Positions 22,227 through 30,809 of a DNA stretch of 35,010 nt are shown here, piece after piece. The number at the start of each line of letters is the position of its first letter. Position 1 is the stretch's first letter. The notes below the pieces were generated by a model. That model was not told the DNA's origin, ran no database searches, and saw nothing but the letters and a program-made list of their open reading frames with translations. This stretch comes from an uncultured Clostridium sp. (GTDB taxonomy: Bacteria; Bacillota; Clostridia; TANB77; CAG-508): positions 1 through 35,010 of the forward strand of contig USDL01000014.1 of NCBI GenBank assembly GCA_900553365.1. Direction: 5' to 3'. Both the position numbers and the translations under genes were made by a program.

Positions 22227-23531
22227 TTAGTGTCTTCTATTTATTAATCTATCATAAGCTTCTTCTCCCATATCTCTGCCTTTTGATTCTTCTTGTTTTG
22301 TATGTTCACTTTCTTCATTTACTTTTAGTTTTGCATCTTCCTCTGTTAGTTGTAGTTCACCAACAACATAGTCATAAATTTTATTTGATTCCTCAAAAGT
22401 ATATCCATCTTCCATGTATTCATTTATTTTTCTTTGTTTGCTAAATTCATCTATTGATAATCCATCTTGGCTATATCCACTTGTTTTTAGTTTTTCTTGC
22501 CTTTTTGCAAGCACTCCTGTTTGAGGTGTTTTATTCTTTTCATCTATTAAGTTATTCATTCTCTCTGTATTTCTATCAGTTCCATGAATATCTATATTTT
22601 TTCCTTCCCATTCCCCATTTCTTCCTTGGTGTATTGTTTCTATTTTTAAATACCCATATTGGTCTTTATACATTGCAATTCTAATGTCTTGTGTATTATG
22701 GTTTTTGTCTTCTAGGCCTGTTGCCGTCATTACCCTATATGGTATTTCTTCTTTTACATCTTGTCCATCATTTCCAAGTCTTGTAACTTCTGTTCTATCT
22801 TTTATTTCTTCAAAACCAGGTAATTTTTGAGCTTGGCCATCTTTATCTAAATATTCTGCATGAATTCTATCTTTTGAATCTAAATAGAAATAAGCTGTTT
22901 TGGGAATGTTTGGATAATTCTTATAAAATTGGCTATCTCTTCTTATTTTGCATATGTTATTTACTTTTATTCCTTTTTTCTTTGCTAATACTTCTTGTTC
23001 CTTTTCTTGTTCTGCATTCCCTAGCTCCTTTTCATCATCTTCTTTTTCTTCATCTGTTTGTTCTTGTTCTTCATCTTTTATGCTATCTTTATTTTTTTCT
23101 TCTTCTCTTTCTTGTTCTAATTCTTCTTTTGTTTTTGATTCTATTTCTTTTAGCTGCTCTTGTAATTTTTCAAAATCCACATTGTCCTTTTCAAATCCTA
23201 AAAGATTTATTAAATCTCCTAATTTTCTTTTGTCTTCATCTGAGTATTTATCATCATTTAGTAACTCTTTATTTGGAATTAATTTTCCTTCTTCATCAAT
23301 ATTTGCAATTAAAACATCTTCTCCGTTGAATTTAATATATATACCATATTCCACTGTATAGTCGTTTTCTCCATTTTTAGATTCAACTTGTTTTTCTTCT
23401 ATTAATACATTATCCAGGATGATATTATTTTTTTCTTTAGTTTTTCTAAACAAAGAAGCATTTTCATAGTATTTTGATTCTTTTAAATCAACCGCTAAAT
23501 CCTTTCCTTCTTTTCCTTCATTTTCTTCCAT
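22227..23531 (-). CDS. Acidic coiled-coil protein at the end of the T4SS-like operon
   Basis: A 434-residue soluble protein that I do not recognise. Residues about 105-190 are a Glu/Lys/Gln-rich coiled coil (EEEKNKDSIKDEEQEQTDEE). A C-terminal part holds FYKNYPNIPKTAYFYLD, RVMTATGLEDKNHNTQDIRI, YGYLKIETIHQGRNGEWEGK and a charged tail. It has no signal peptide or membrane segment. The ATG at 23531 has a GAGGTGA site; an earlier in-frame start is less likely. It is 27 bp after the VirB8-like gene. Its position as last gene suggests a substrate, chaperone or adaptor of the secretion machine, which is inference only. Confidence 0.7.
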   Translation of the reverse strand: MEENEGKEGKDLAVDLKESKYYENASLFRKTKEKNNIILDNVLIEEKQVESKNGENDYTVEYGIYIKFNGEDVLIANIDEEGKLIPNKELLNDDKYSDEDKRKLGDLINLLGFEKDNVDFEKLQEQLKEIESKTKEELEQEREEEKNKDSIKDEEQEQTDEEKEDDEKELGNAEQEKEQEVLAKKKGIKVNNICKIRRDSQFYKNYPNIPKTAYFYLDSKDRIHAEYLDKDGQAQKLPGFEEIKDRTEVTRLGNDGQDVKEEIPYRVMTATGLEDKNHNTQDIRIAMYKDQYGYLKIETIHQGRNGEWEGKNIDIHGTDRNTERMNNLIDEKNKTPQTGVLAKRQEKLKTSGYSQDGLSIDEFSKQRKINEYMEDGYTFEESNKIYDYVVGELQLTEEDAKLKVNEESEHTKQEESKGRDMGEEAYDRLINRRH

Positions 23532-23558
23532 TAAAATCACCTCATTTTTTAATTTTTA

Positions 23559-24800
23559 TTATATATTAAATTCTATTGTAAAACTCATGCCTTCACCCAT
23601 TATTACTTTAAACTGTTTTTGTATTTTATTTGCTTGTGTACTTATACTGTCTTTAATTGTAACAGTGCAAATGCCATCTTCACTTAAGTCTTTTGAAGCA
23701 ACTATGTTTCGTGCATAAAAGTTATTTTTTACATAGTTTATGAAGTCTTGCTCAGTTGGAAAATTTATTTGTTTAAAACTTGGCTCTAATAGGTTGTATG
23801 CGTTTGTATAATCTGCTGAATTAAGCATTAGGATGAACTTTTCAGCACTTAGTTTTATTTTATTTTCATCACTATCATTTGAATAATCAAGCATTGTATA
23901 ATTGTCTAAAATTATTTCATAATTCATATATGATTTTTCTATTATCTCATAATAATTTCCATTTTGGTCAGTTCCTTTGTATATTTTATTTTGGTTTTCT
24001 TCATCAACTGTATATTGGTTAATTTTGATATTATGTAATTGACCTTGTTTTTCATTTAGGAACTGCACAAACGCTTGTAAATCTTTAAACCTTTTTTCTT
24101 TATATTCAGTGTTTAACAAATTGTATGAATTTTCTGTATTATTGAATATTTGAAATGAGTAGTCTTCTAAATAAATTTCCATCTGTTTTACATTATCAAT
24201 ATATTCATATTCAAACTTATTATATGTGCCTTCTTGTATTTCAATTGTGTCATTCTGTTCTAGTGCTGTTCTATTTAAGTATTCCTCTTTTGAAATTGTT
24301 TGTAGCTTATATCCTTTATTTTCAGCAGTTAAGTAAAGAATCATATATATTTCCTGCGTTTGGGCTGTATAATTGCCATTTGCAATGGTTAAAGTTCCGT
24401 AAGTATAGTATTTAGACATATACTGATTTTGAGTTACATAAGCTTGTTTAACAACATATTTTACATTATTTGTTATTAAATAAATACTGTTTCCTCCTAG
24501 TTCGTTTATTGCTGTTTCGTTGTTTTCTTTGATATAGTTAAAGTACTTGTTAATATTCCTGTTTAAACTGTATAAAACTGAATTTGAAGTCTCTTTTTCG
24601 ATACTTGTATTAAATGTTAATATTGTTGTTTTAGGAGAAATTATATCGTTATTTATATTGTTTTCTATGCTTGGAGTGATATTGTTACTAATCACATTTC
24701 TTTTTGTGTTTTTGCTTTCCATTCTCAATATTGCTAGTGTAATAATTAAACCAATAACTAATATTGATAATATTATTATAAGTAATTTAATATTTTTCAT
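23559..24800 (-). CDS. Bitopic VirB8-like protein of the T4SS-like locus
   Basis: A 413-residue protein with one N-terminal membrane helix (about 4-26) and a large extracytoplasmic part. The C-terminal ~110 residues (from KLSAEKFILMLNSADYTNAYNLLEPSFKQ) look like an NTF2-like fold, which is also the fold of VirB8/TcpC proteins that form the inner-membrane scaffold of T4SSs. This architecture and its place next to VirB4, VirB6 and the peptidase support a VirB8-like role; the sequence alone does not prove it. I choose ATG 24800 (nine bases after AAGGA) among three clustered ATGs. It starts right after the stop of the peptidase gene, so translation is likely coupled. Confidence 0.65.
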   Translation of the reverse strand: MKNIKLLIIILSILVIGLIITLAILRMESKNTKRNVISNNITPSIENNINNDIISPKTTILTFNTSIEKETSNSVLYSLNRNINKYFNYIKENNETAINELGGNSIYLITNNVKYVVKQAYVTQNQYMSKYYTYGTLTIANGNYTAQTQEIYMILYLTAENKGYKLQTISKEEYLNRTALEQNDTIEIQEGTYNKFEYEYIDNVKQMEIYLEDYSFQIFNNTENSYNLLNTEYKEKRFKDLQAFVQFLNEKQGQLHNIKINQYTVDEENQNKIYKGTDQNGNYYEIIEKSYMNYEIILDNYTMLDYSNDSDENKIKLSAEKFILMLNSADYTNAYNLLEPSFKQINFPTEQDFINYVKNNFYARNIVASKDLSEDGICTVTIKDSISTQANKIQKQFKVIMGEGMSFTIEFNI

Positions 24801-24812
24801 AAACATCATTCC

Positions 24813-26033
24813 TTATTTAATGGCATAAAATCTTGTACATCCAATTAAAACTCTGTCAGCATCAATCCAGCCACTTACGCCATATGAATTATTTCCTGTA
24901 TATGGATTAGATAGATAAAACTCATTTGTTGAAGCATTGTAATCTAATAATGCCATAAAGTGTGTACTATTAGTAAATTGGCTAGGTGGCACTACTTTTA
25001 TAATAGCTGGGCCTGAACCTTTTACATAGTTTTTAATAGTTTCCTTTTGCTGTTCTGAAAAGGTTATATCTGCTCCGAGTGGCTCTGTAAATGAAATTCC
25101 TTCTCCTAATAAAGCTCCTGGAATACTCATTCCTGCACCTTTTACTGCATATTTTTGAGCTAATTCCAATGGGTTTACTTCACTATTTCTATATCCGCTT
25201 ACAATAATAGTTACTGCTATTAGAGAACATCCATCCTTCTTTACAATTGATGTTCCACACCATTGGCTTAGTGAATATGAACCAATGTTCTGTTTATAGT
25301 TTCTATATGTTTTTCCTGTTTTACTAATATAAGAATTTGGATATCCATCTCCTGAAATGCTTATTTCTCCATATTTTATAATGTCAGAATTCAATGCAAC
25401 CTCTTGCATTTTGTTTTCTATATTATTTGCCCATTCATTTGCAGTATCATCCCCAACATAATCTTTTGCAATTTCCTTAGTTGTTTTATATTGGTTTTTC
25501 TTCCATTCTCCTGCTTTTTCATTTACTTCATCTAAAAAAGTTTCAAAGTCATTTCTATTTTCCTCAAATGCAATTGTAATTAAAAAAGCAGAACTATAGC
25601 CATAATCATTTTGCCATTTTATTATTTTATCAATATTATTAATCATATCATTTTTTAGTGCACTATTTGAAGAGTTATAATTTTCAATAAACTTTTGAAT
25701 TTCATCTTTAGTAAAATTCCATTCTGTATTTGTAAGGTCAATTCCACCTCCATTAGATATAGTAGAATTATATTCTTCATTATTTGAAATTGAGTCTCCA
25801 GAGCTATTACCATCTAAAAGATTAACAAATGCGGAAATAAGTACAGTAACAAGAATTACAACAGCCAATATCTTTGCCAATAATATTACCATTGGAATTA
25901 CAGCTGCTTTTATTGCATTCATAATTACTTTTCGAACTGGGTTTGCTTTTTTCTTTAATTTTTTTTCAAATTTTGATTTTTCTTCTCTAAATTCTCTAGC
26001 TAGTTTTGGATCTTCATTTATTGCATTGTTCAT
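24813..26033 (-). CDS. Membrane-anchored C39-like peptidase of the T4SS-like locus
   Basis: A 406-residue protein. After a Lys-rich cytosolic N-terminus there is one membrane helix (about 46-71), a Ser/Asn-rich linker, a helical middle part (about 105-220, IDKIIKWQNDYGYSSAFLIT), and a C-terminal C39_2-type peptidase domain. The expected residues are visible: Gln257-Trp258 for the oxyanion hole, Cys269 in KKDGCSLIAV, His358 in THFMALLDY and Asn376 in LSNPYTG. In Gram-positive T4SSs the equivalent position holds a wall hydrolase (VirB1/CwlT-like), so this protein probably processes the wall or another component. An AGAGAGGTGA site precedes the ATG. Confidence 0.8.
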   Translation of the reverse strand: MNNAINEDPKLAREFREEKSKFEKKLKKKANPVRKVIMNAIKAAVIPMVILLAKILAVVILVTVLISAFVNLLDGNSSGDSISNNEEYNSTISNGGGIDLTNTEWNFTKDEIQKFIENYNSSNSALKNDMINNIDKIIKWQNDYGYSSAFLITIAFEENRNDFETFLDEVNEKAGEWKKNQYKTTKEIAKDYVGDDTANEWANNIENKMQEVALNSDIIKYGEISISGDGYPNSYISKTGKTYRNYKQNIGSYSLSQWCGTSIVKKDGCSLIAVTIIVSGYRNSEVNPLELAQKYAVKGAGMSIPGALLGEGISFTEPLGADITFSEQQKETIKNYVKGSGPAIIKVVPPSQFTNSTHFMALLDYNASTNEFYLSNPYTGNNSYGVSGWIDADRVLIGCTRFYAIK

Positions 26034-26053
26034 TGTATCACCTCTCTACTTAA

Positions 26054-26078
26054 ATAGGCAGATATAAAATCTGCCTAT
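26054..26078 (-). terminator. Stem-loop between the VirB6-like and peptidase genes
   Basis: A perfect 10-bp stem (26054-26063 with 26069-26078) with a 5-nt loop, just before the ribosome binding site of the peptidase gene. Only a few T follow on the minus strand, so it may be a weak terminator or an mRNA processing or stability element. Confidence 0.45.
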
Positions 26079-26086
26079 AATATTGT

Positions 26087-28735
26087 TTATATAAAATCAT
26101 CAATTTCTGAAAATAATTTTTCTGCATCAGCAGCTTCTATTCCAAATCTCTTTGCATATCTAATAAATCCATCTTTATCATTATATAAGTTTGATGGTAA
26201 ATTTTTAGCTATTTGCATACGAGCTGCAATTTGTGAAGCACTTAATCCTTTATGTCTATTTTTATCTCTAACCTTTCTGTAATGTTTAACATCTGTTACT
26301 CCCATTGAAGAAATTGACTTATATTCATCTCCATTTACACCATTTTGCATTGCACTTCTAATAACACTTTGGTCTGAAATTCCATTATCTAAAAATGTTT
26401 GAGCCACCTCTTTAATGTTTCTTCTGCCCCATTCTTGTTGAATAATTGGATCTTGTGCAATAATTTTGTAGTTATCTGAATTGAAGAATTGTTTATCAAA
26501 TGCCTGATTATTATATGCTTCAACTCCCATTGCTCCTTTTTGGAATGTTGTTGCACCACTTTCAATTTTTCCCATTGCATTTCCAGCTAGTGCATTTCCT
26601 CCTGCATAACCAGCTACAGTTGCTCCTCCAACTTTGCTTAAAGCTCCTCCTGGATCTTCAAATAGGTGTCCATCTGCAACTTCATTTGCAAGCATTACAG
26701 TTCCTGATAAAGCTCCTAAAGCTGCTCCAGCTGTTTTTCTTGTTGCCCCCTTCATACCATTTTTTAATGATCTGCCTGTAGCTGAAATTAACTTATTAAC
26801 ACCAGTTATTTCTCCTAAGCCTCTGGCTATACTATAATTGCTACCTCTGCTATTGCTGTTATGGCTATTATTATGCGGGTTATTATTATGCGGGTTATTA
26901 TTATGCGGGTTATTATTATGCGGGTTATTATTATTTGCCTGAATAATTGGACTGCTACTAGCTGTCCTTACTCCGTTTGATGTTTTTCCTCCACCTGCTC
27001 CAGCATCTTCTTCACCTTTTTGTGGTTTAGATTTTATCTTATTTAGCATGCTCATCATAAATGCACCACCTGCAGCTGCACCTAAAGTACTAGATGGAGA
27101 ACTTGATTTTAGTCCAAACATTTCCTTTATAATTTTTTCTGCTGGTACCATAAATGCAAGTGCAACAATTGAGTATAATATATTTTTAGTTGCAAAATCT
27201 ATTGCATTGTTAATAAAAACTACATATAGCAACAAGTGAACTGGCTGTATCAAACAATTAAAAATATACTCTTTTAGCCAATAATTAAATGCTTGTGCTC
27301 TGCCATCTTTAACTTTATCTAAAGGATATGTCAAAGCAATAAGTGGTGATATCATGGTTAGAAATGCCATAAAAACAACCCTTTTTAGATATTGTATAGT
27401 AAATATACCTGTTAATATTACTAATGCAAGATACATAACAGTATATCCAGCCGTTTCCCATGGAAGGTCTACAGCTTCGGCTGAATCAGAGTAATTATTT
27501 CGTACAACGCTAATTAAATCGTCATAAGCATCCGTATCTGTACCTTGTTTAATTACATTATCTTTAATAAAACCAATTATATCATCTGTAAGAGCTAGCA
27601 TAAATGTCATTATGTAATGTAAAACAAATAATAAACAAATTGCTACTAGCCAATCCTTTATCATACTTTTGTATTTTGCTTTATCCTGTGCTGAAGTACT
27701 GCTTAAAATTATTCTTATTCCTAAATAAACCAATACAGATAATAACCCTACTATAGCCACCATTCTAAGTGCTCTATACCATGTTGCAATATTAGATTGT
27801 AATTCATAAGCAACAGATTCCTTATAAACAGTTTCTCCACTTATTGCTGATAAGTTATATGAGTATAATGTTCCATTTGCACATTGTATAACCTCTTGTC
27901 TTTCGAAGAACCCTTCTGCATTATATCCACCTAGATCAGTAATATTAGCACTTAATTTATCTATTTCATTGCTTAAATCATTTACATTATTATAATATGT
28001 ACGTTTGTCAACCAAATCCTGTGCAGATACATGTCTGATATCATCACTTGATTCCAAAACATAAAGCTTATCATGTAATATCCACATATAAATGTACTTT
28101 GTGTCGCTATTAATTGTTTGCGTGAAATTTTTATGCTTTCCATCATCATCATATCCTCCATCTGCTGAGAAACCAACAAATGAATGTTTTCCTAAAAATA
28201 AACATTGCCTTTTAGGTGATGTTAATAAAAAATAATTGGTTTTGTTTGTATAAGGATTTGTATATTGTCCTATATAAGACATCTGTAAGTTACTTCCTGA
28301 TGTTGCTAATTGTTGAATTGACATTTCCGTATTCTTTTGAACATTTGCATTTCCAAGTCTTTCCAATATATTTAAGAATTCATCTTTATTATCTGCATCA
28401 ACTCCTAGATGAGTAGTTGTTCCATCATTTGGTGTTGCCGATGTAAAATTAATTTTTAATCCTGGCACTTCATTTGCAAATATTGCTCCTGGGGAATACT
28501 TAATAAAATATTGACCACCTGCCTCAATATCTCCATCACCAAGCATAATTTTTTGCATTATACTTATTGCCGCGTCACCAGCGTAAGAAAGAAGATAGAA
28601 AAAGCTTGATACTAAATTTTTTTGAATTGAATCTTTTGCACAAACATAATTTGGCATAATAAAATTATTTATCATTATTATCGTTATTAACACTATTAAT
28701 ATCTTTTTTATTACCGCATTTTTAAAAACATTCAT
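26087..28735 (-). CDS. Polytopic VirB6/TrbL-like protein
   Basis: An 882-residue protein, the likely channel component of the T4SS-like machine. It has a signal-like N-terminal helix (about 12-31), a large extracytoplasmic domain (to about residue 320), then a group of about six membrane helices (for example RMVAIVGLLSVLVYLGIRII, MYLALVILTGIFTIQYL, MAFLTMISPLIALTYPL and VALAFMVPAEKIIKEMFGL), typical of VirB6/TrbL proteins. A Gly/Asn-rich region follows with a tandem NNNPH repeat, then an Ala/Gly-rich segment and a charged cytosolic C-terminus. An AGAGGGG site precedes the ATG at 28735, and an internal promoter (28778-28806) lies upstream. Confidence 0.82.
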   Translation of the reverse strand: MNVFKNAVIKKILIVLITIIMINNFIMPNYVCAKDSIQKNLVSSFFYLLSYAGDAAISIMQKIMLGDGDIEAGGQYFIKYSPGAIFANEVPGLKINFTSATPNDGTTTHLGVDADNKDEFLNILERLGNANVQKNTEMSIQQLATSGSNLQMSYIGQYTNPYTNKTNYFLLTSPKRQCLFLGKHSFVGFSADGGYDDDGKHKNFTQTINSDTKYIYMWILHDKLYVLESSDDIRHVSAQDLVDKRTYYNNVNDLSNEIDKLSANITDLGGYNAEGFFERQEVIQCANGTLYSYNLSAISGETVYKESVAYELQSNIATWYRALRMVAIVGLLSVLVYLGIRIILSSTSAQDKAKYKSMIKDWLVAICLLFVLHYIMTFMLALTDDIIGFIKDNVIKQGTDTDAYDDLISVVRNNYSDSAEAVDLPWETAGYTVMYLALVILTGIFTIQYLKRVVFMAFLTMISPLIALTYPLDKVKDGRAQAFNYWLKEYIFNCLIQPVHLLLYVVFINNAIDFATKNILYSIVALAFMVPAEKIIKEMFGLKSSSPSSTLGAAAGGAFMMSMLNKIKSKPQKGEEDAGAGGGKTSNGVRTASSSPIIQANNNNPHNNNPHNNNPHNNNPHNNSHNSNSRGSNYSIARGLGEITGVNKLISATGRSLKNGMKGATRKTAGAALGALSGTVMLANEVADGHLFEDPGGALSKVGGATVAGYAGGNALAGNAMGKIESGATTFQKGAMGVEAYNNQAFDKQFFNSDNYKIIAQDPIIQQEWGRRNIKEVAQTFLDNGISDQSVIRSAMQNGVNGDEYKSISSMGVTDVKHYRKVRDKNRHKGLSASQIAARMQIAKNLPSNLYNDKDGFIRYAKRFGIEAADAEKLFSEIDDFI
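26866..26934 (-). repeat. 15-bp tandem repeat encoding NNNPH
   Basis: Four copies of a 15-bp unit (plus strand gcgggttattattat, starting at 26875, 26890, 26905 and 26920) encode an NNNPH run in the VirB6-like protein. Length changes in multiples of 15 bp would keep the frame. Confidence 0.9.
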
Positions 28736-28777
28736 TTTAAAGTTTTCCCCTCTCTATAAAGGTTTACATTCTATTTT

Positions 28778-28806
28778 ATTATACCATATTTTTCTTTAGT
28801 TTTAAA
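28778..28806 (-). promoter_or_regulatory. Possible internal promoter upstream of the VirB6-like gene
   Basis: Minus strand: -35 TTTAAA (28801-28806), 17-nt spacer, -10 TATAAT (28778-28783) with an extended TGG. It lies in the 106-bp gap after the VirB4 stop. Confidence 0.45.
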
Positions 28807-28841
28807 GTTTTTTATGTAAATTTCTGTTATTTTTAATATTT

Positions 28842-30809
28842 TTATCCATTTCTTTCAGCTAATTTGTTTAAGTTTGTCTCCATAAATTCAAATTCTTTTC
28901 TTGTTGGTGTTATTTGTAAAATTGCTGTATCTGGTCCAACTTTGAATAAACCTTCTCCTATTGTACATGTAATAAGGAAGTTTGCTTCACCTTCACTTAA
29001 TTTGAATACTTCTTTCAAGTATTGTATTTCTGATTTATCTTGTGCTAAAAATAGCTTTGTGTCTGATGATGTTAGTACTGCTTGTGCTTCAGGTTTTTCG
29101 TAGAAATCTTGGAATCTCTGTGATACTATTGCTAGTGATACATTTCTTTTTCTTGCACGTCTTGCCATCTTGTTTAAGAAGTCTACTGCTTCTGGGAATG
29201 GTAAAAGCATCCATGCCTCATCAACTAAAACTCTTTTCTTAGTTGCTTTATTTCTATCTTCACTATTTTTCTTTACAAATTTTTCCCATATCCATGATAG
29301 TAGTATTTGTTGTGCAAGTGGTCTTGCAAATCTTTCTTCTAGTTGAGAAATGTCTAAGTTTATAAATGGTACACCTTCTAATAAGTCGAATGTTGATTGT
29401 CCATCAAAATATGCCATCTGACCATTTAATTCTCTTACATATTGCTTCATAACTTTTTTTAAGTAGCTATAGTGGAAAGTATAGTTTTCATCTGTGTTTT
29501 CTTCTGCTTTTTTAAGCAAAGTTTTATACCATGAGCCTATTGTTGGCATTAATTTTTTTTCTCTGCCAATTCCACTTATTCTAATATTACCTGTTACACC
29601 ATCAGTGTATAGGCTGTTTGGATCTGCTGTTATTCCACATCTTGTATATTCTTCTGCTACTGCTTCTGCTATTATTTGTTTTGTAAGCTCATTTACTTCA
29701 TCACTTCTTGTACTACCTCTTGCCATTGTTATTAACGCTTGTGTTACGTCTTCAATTTTATTTTCAACGTTTAATACTGTTCTTTCTCTTCCTGTTATTT
29801 CATCTTTAACTTTTTCTTCTTCTATATCAAATAAGTTAATTATTGTATTAGATGTTGGGCTAAGTACTACATTTATTCCTCCTAAGCTTTCTGCCACTAT
29901 TTTGTACTCACCTTCTGCATCTAGTGCTAAACTTTCTATTCCCATTAATACTGCTGAACGAGATATTAATGTTTTCATTGTAACAGATTTACCAGCACCA
30001 GATTTAGCAAATACTACCATATTGTAGTTGGCTAAACTTGGATGGAAATTATCAAATAATACTGGAACGCCTGTCTGTTTGTTCATTCCTAGGGGAATAC
30101 CTGTTAAGTGACCAACTTCTGAGGTTGTAAATGGAAACGCTGTTGCCATAGAATTACGGTCAAAAGTGTGTGTTTTATCTATTTGATTTTTCATAAGTGG
30201 CACATTAGATTGAAAAGCTTCATCTTGCATTGCCCAAGCGGATTTAATTCCAACCAAAGTTTTTGAAAGTTCAGTTGCTAACAGTTTAGATTGTGCCTCC
30301 AATGACTGCAAATTATATGTAAAAAGGGTTGCAACAACTGATGCTTCAAATAATTTATTAAATCCTGATGCTATTTGATCTCTTAACCCTTCAGCTTCAA
30401 GTCTTTTTTGTGCTAAAATACTTTCACGGTTTATATTTCCTCTATCAGCAGCAACAATTCTCTCTGTTTCTAATTGATTTATTACTCTATTTAGTTCATT
30501 TTGTGAACGAGCTTCTGGAACTGGGTTAATATATACAGAAGTGTTTATGTCACCAAATAAGTACATATCTCTAAATAATTCTGGAAATGTACACATACGA
30601 GGCAAACTTGATACAAAGAAACTTCTTGCATATCTTGTAGTATTTGAAATAATCTCTAAATGGTCAATGTTTGATGCGTCTATACCAGAAGGTGCTATTA
30701 ATTCTTTGATAGTCTTTTTTCTTAAAATATCATATTCTAATTGATTATTATCGTTAAAGTTATTCTTCATTTGATACTCTTCTTGTGGTTTTCTTTGCTT
30801 TTTGCTCAT
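28842..30809 (-). CDS. VirB4-family conjugation/secretion ATPase
   Basis: A 655-residue VirB4/TraE-type ATPase, the hexameric motor that energises T4SS assembly and transport. The Walker A motif is AKSGAGKS at 268-275, DAEGEY is at 297-302, Walker B is LVDEAW at 528-533, and a conserved SQRFQDF lies at 563-569. The N-terminal third is shorter than in classical VirB4 proteins (about 800 residues), and the preceding gene encodes a TraC-like domain that may supply the missing part. An AGGAGG site sits eight bases before ATG 30809; the gene overlaps the TraC-like gene by 50 bp. Confidence 0.93.
   Translation of the reverse strand: MSKKQRKPQEEYQMKNNFNDNNQLEYDILRKKTIKELIAPSGIDASNIDHLEIISNTTRYARSFFVSSLPRMCTFPELFRDMYLFGDINTSVYINPVPEARSQNELNRVINQLETERIVAADRGNINRESILAQKRLEAEGLRDQIASGFNKLFEASVVATLFTYNLQSLEAQSKLLATELSKTLVGIKSAWAMQDEAFQSNVPLMKNQIDKTHTFDRNSMATAFPFTTSEVGHLTGIPLGMNKQTGVPVLFDNFHPSLANYNMVVFAKSGAGKSVTMKTLISRSAVLMGIESLALDAEGEYKIVAESLGGINVVLSPTSNTIINLFDIEEEKVKDEITGRERTVLNVENKIEDVTQALITMARGSTRSDEVNELTKQIIAEAVAEEYTRCGITADPNSLYTDGVTGNIRISGIGREKKLMPTIGSWYKTLLKKAEENTDENYTFHYSYLKKVMKQYVRELNGQMAYFDGQSTFDLLEGVPFINLDISQLEERFARPLAQQILLSWIWEKFVKKNSEDRNKATKKRVLVDEAWMLLPFPEAVDFLNKMARRARKRNVSLAIVSQRFQDFYEKPEAQAVLTSSDTKLFLAQDKSEIQYLKEVFKLSEGEANFLITCTIGEGLFKVGPDTAILQITPTRKEFEFMETNLNKLAERNG

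Noticed and set aside
22948..23361. Plus-strand ORF with a Ser/Phe/Cys-rich product opposite the acidic coiled-coil gene
   Set aside because: It is the antisense of Glu/Lys-rich codons; such low-complexity Ser/Leu/Phe products recur opposite many genes here and have no ribosome binding site.
26866..26934. Tandem repeat as a CRISPR-like array
   Set aside because: Units are 15 bp with no spacers and lie in frame inside the VirB6-like gene.
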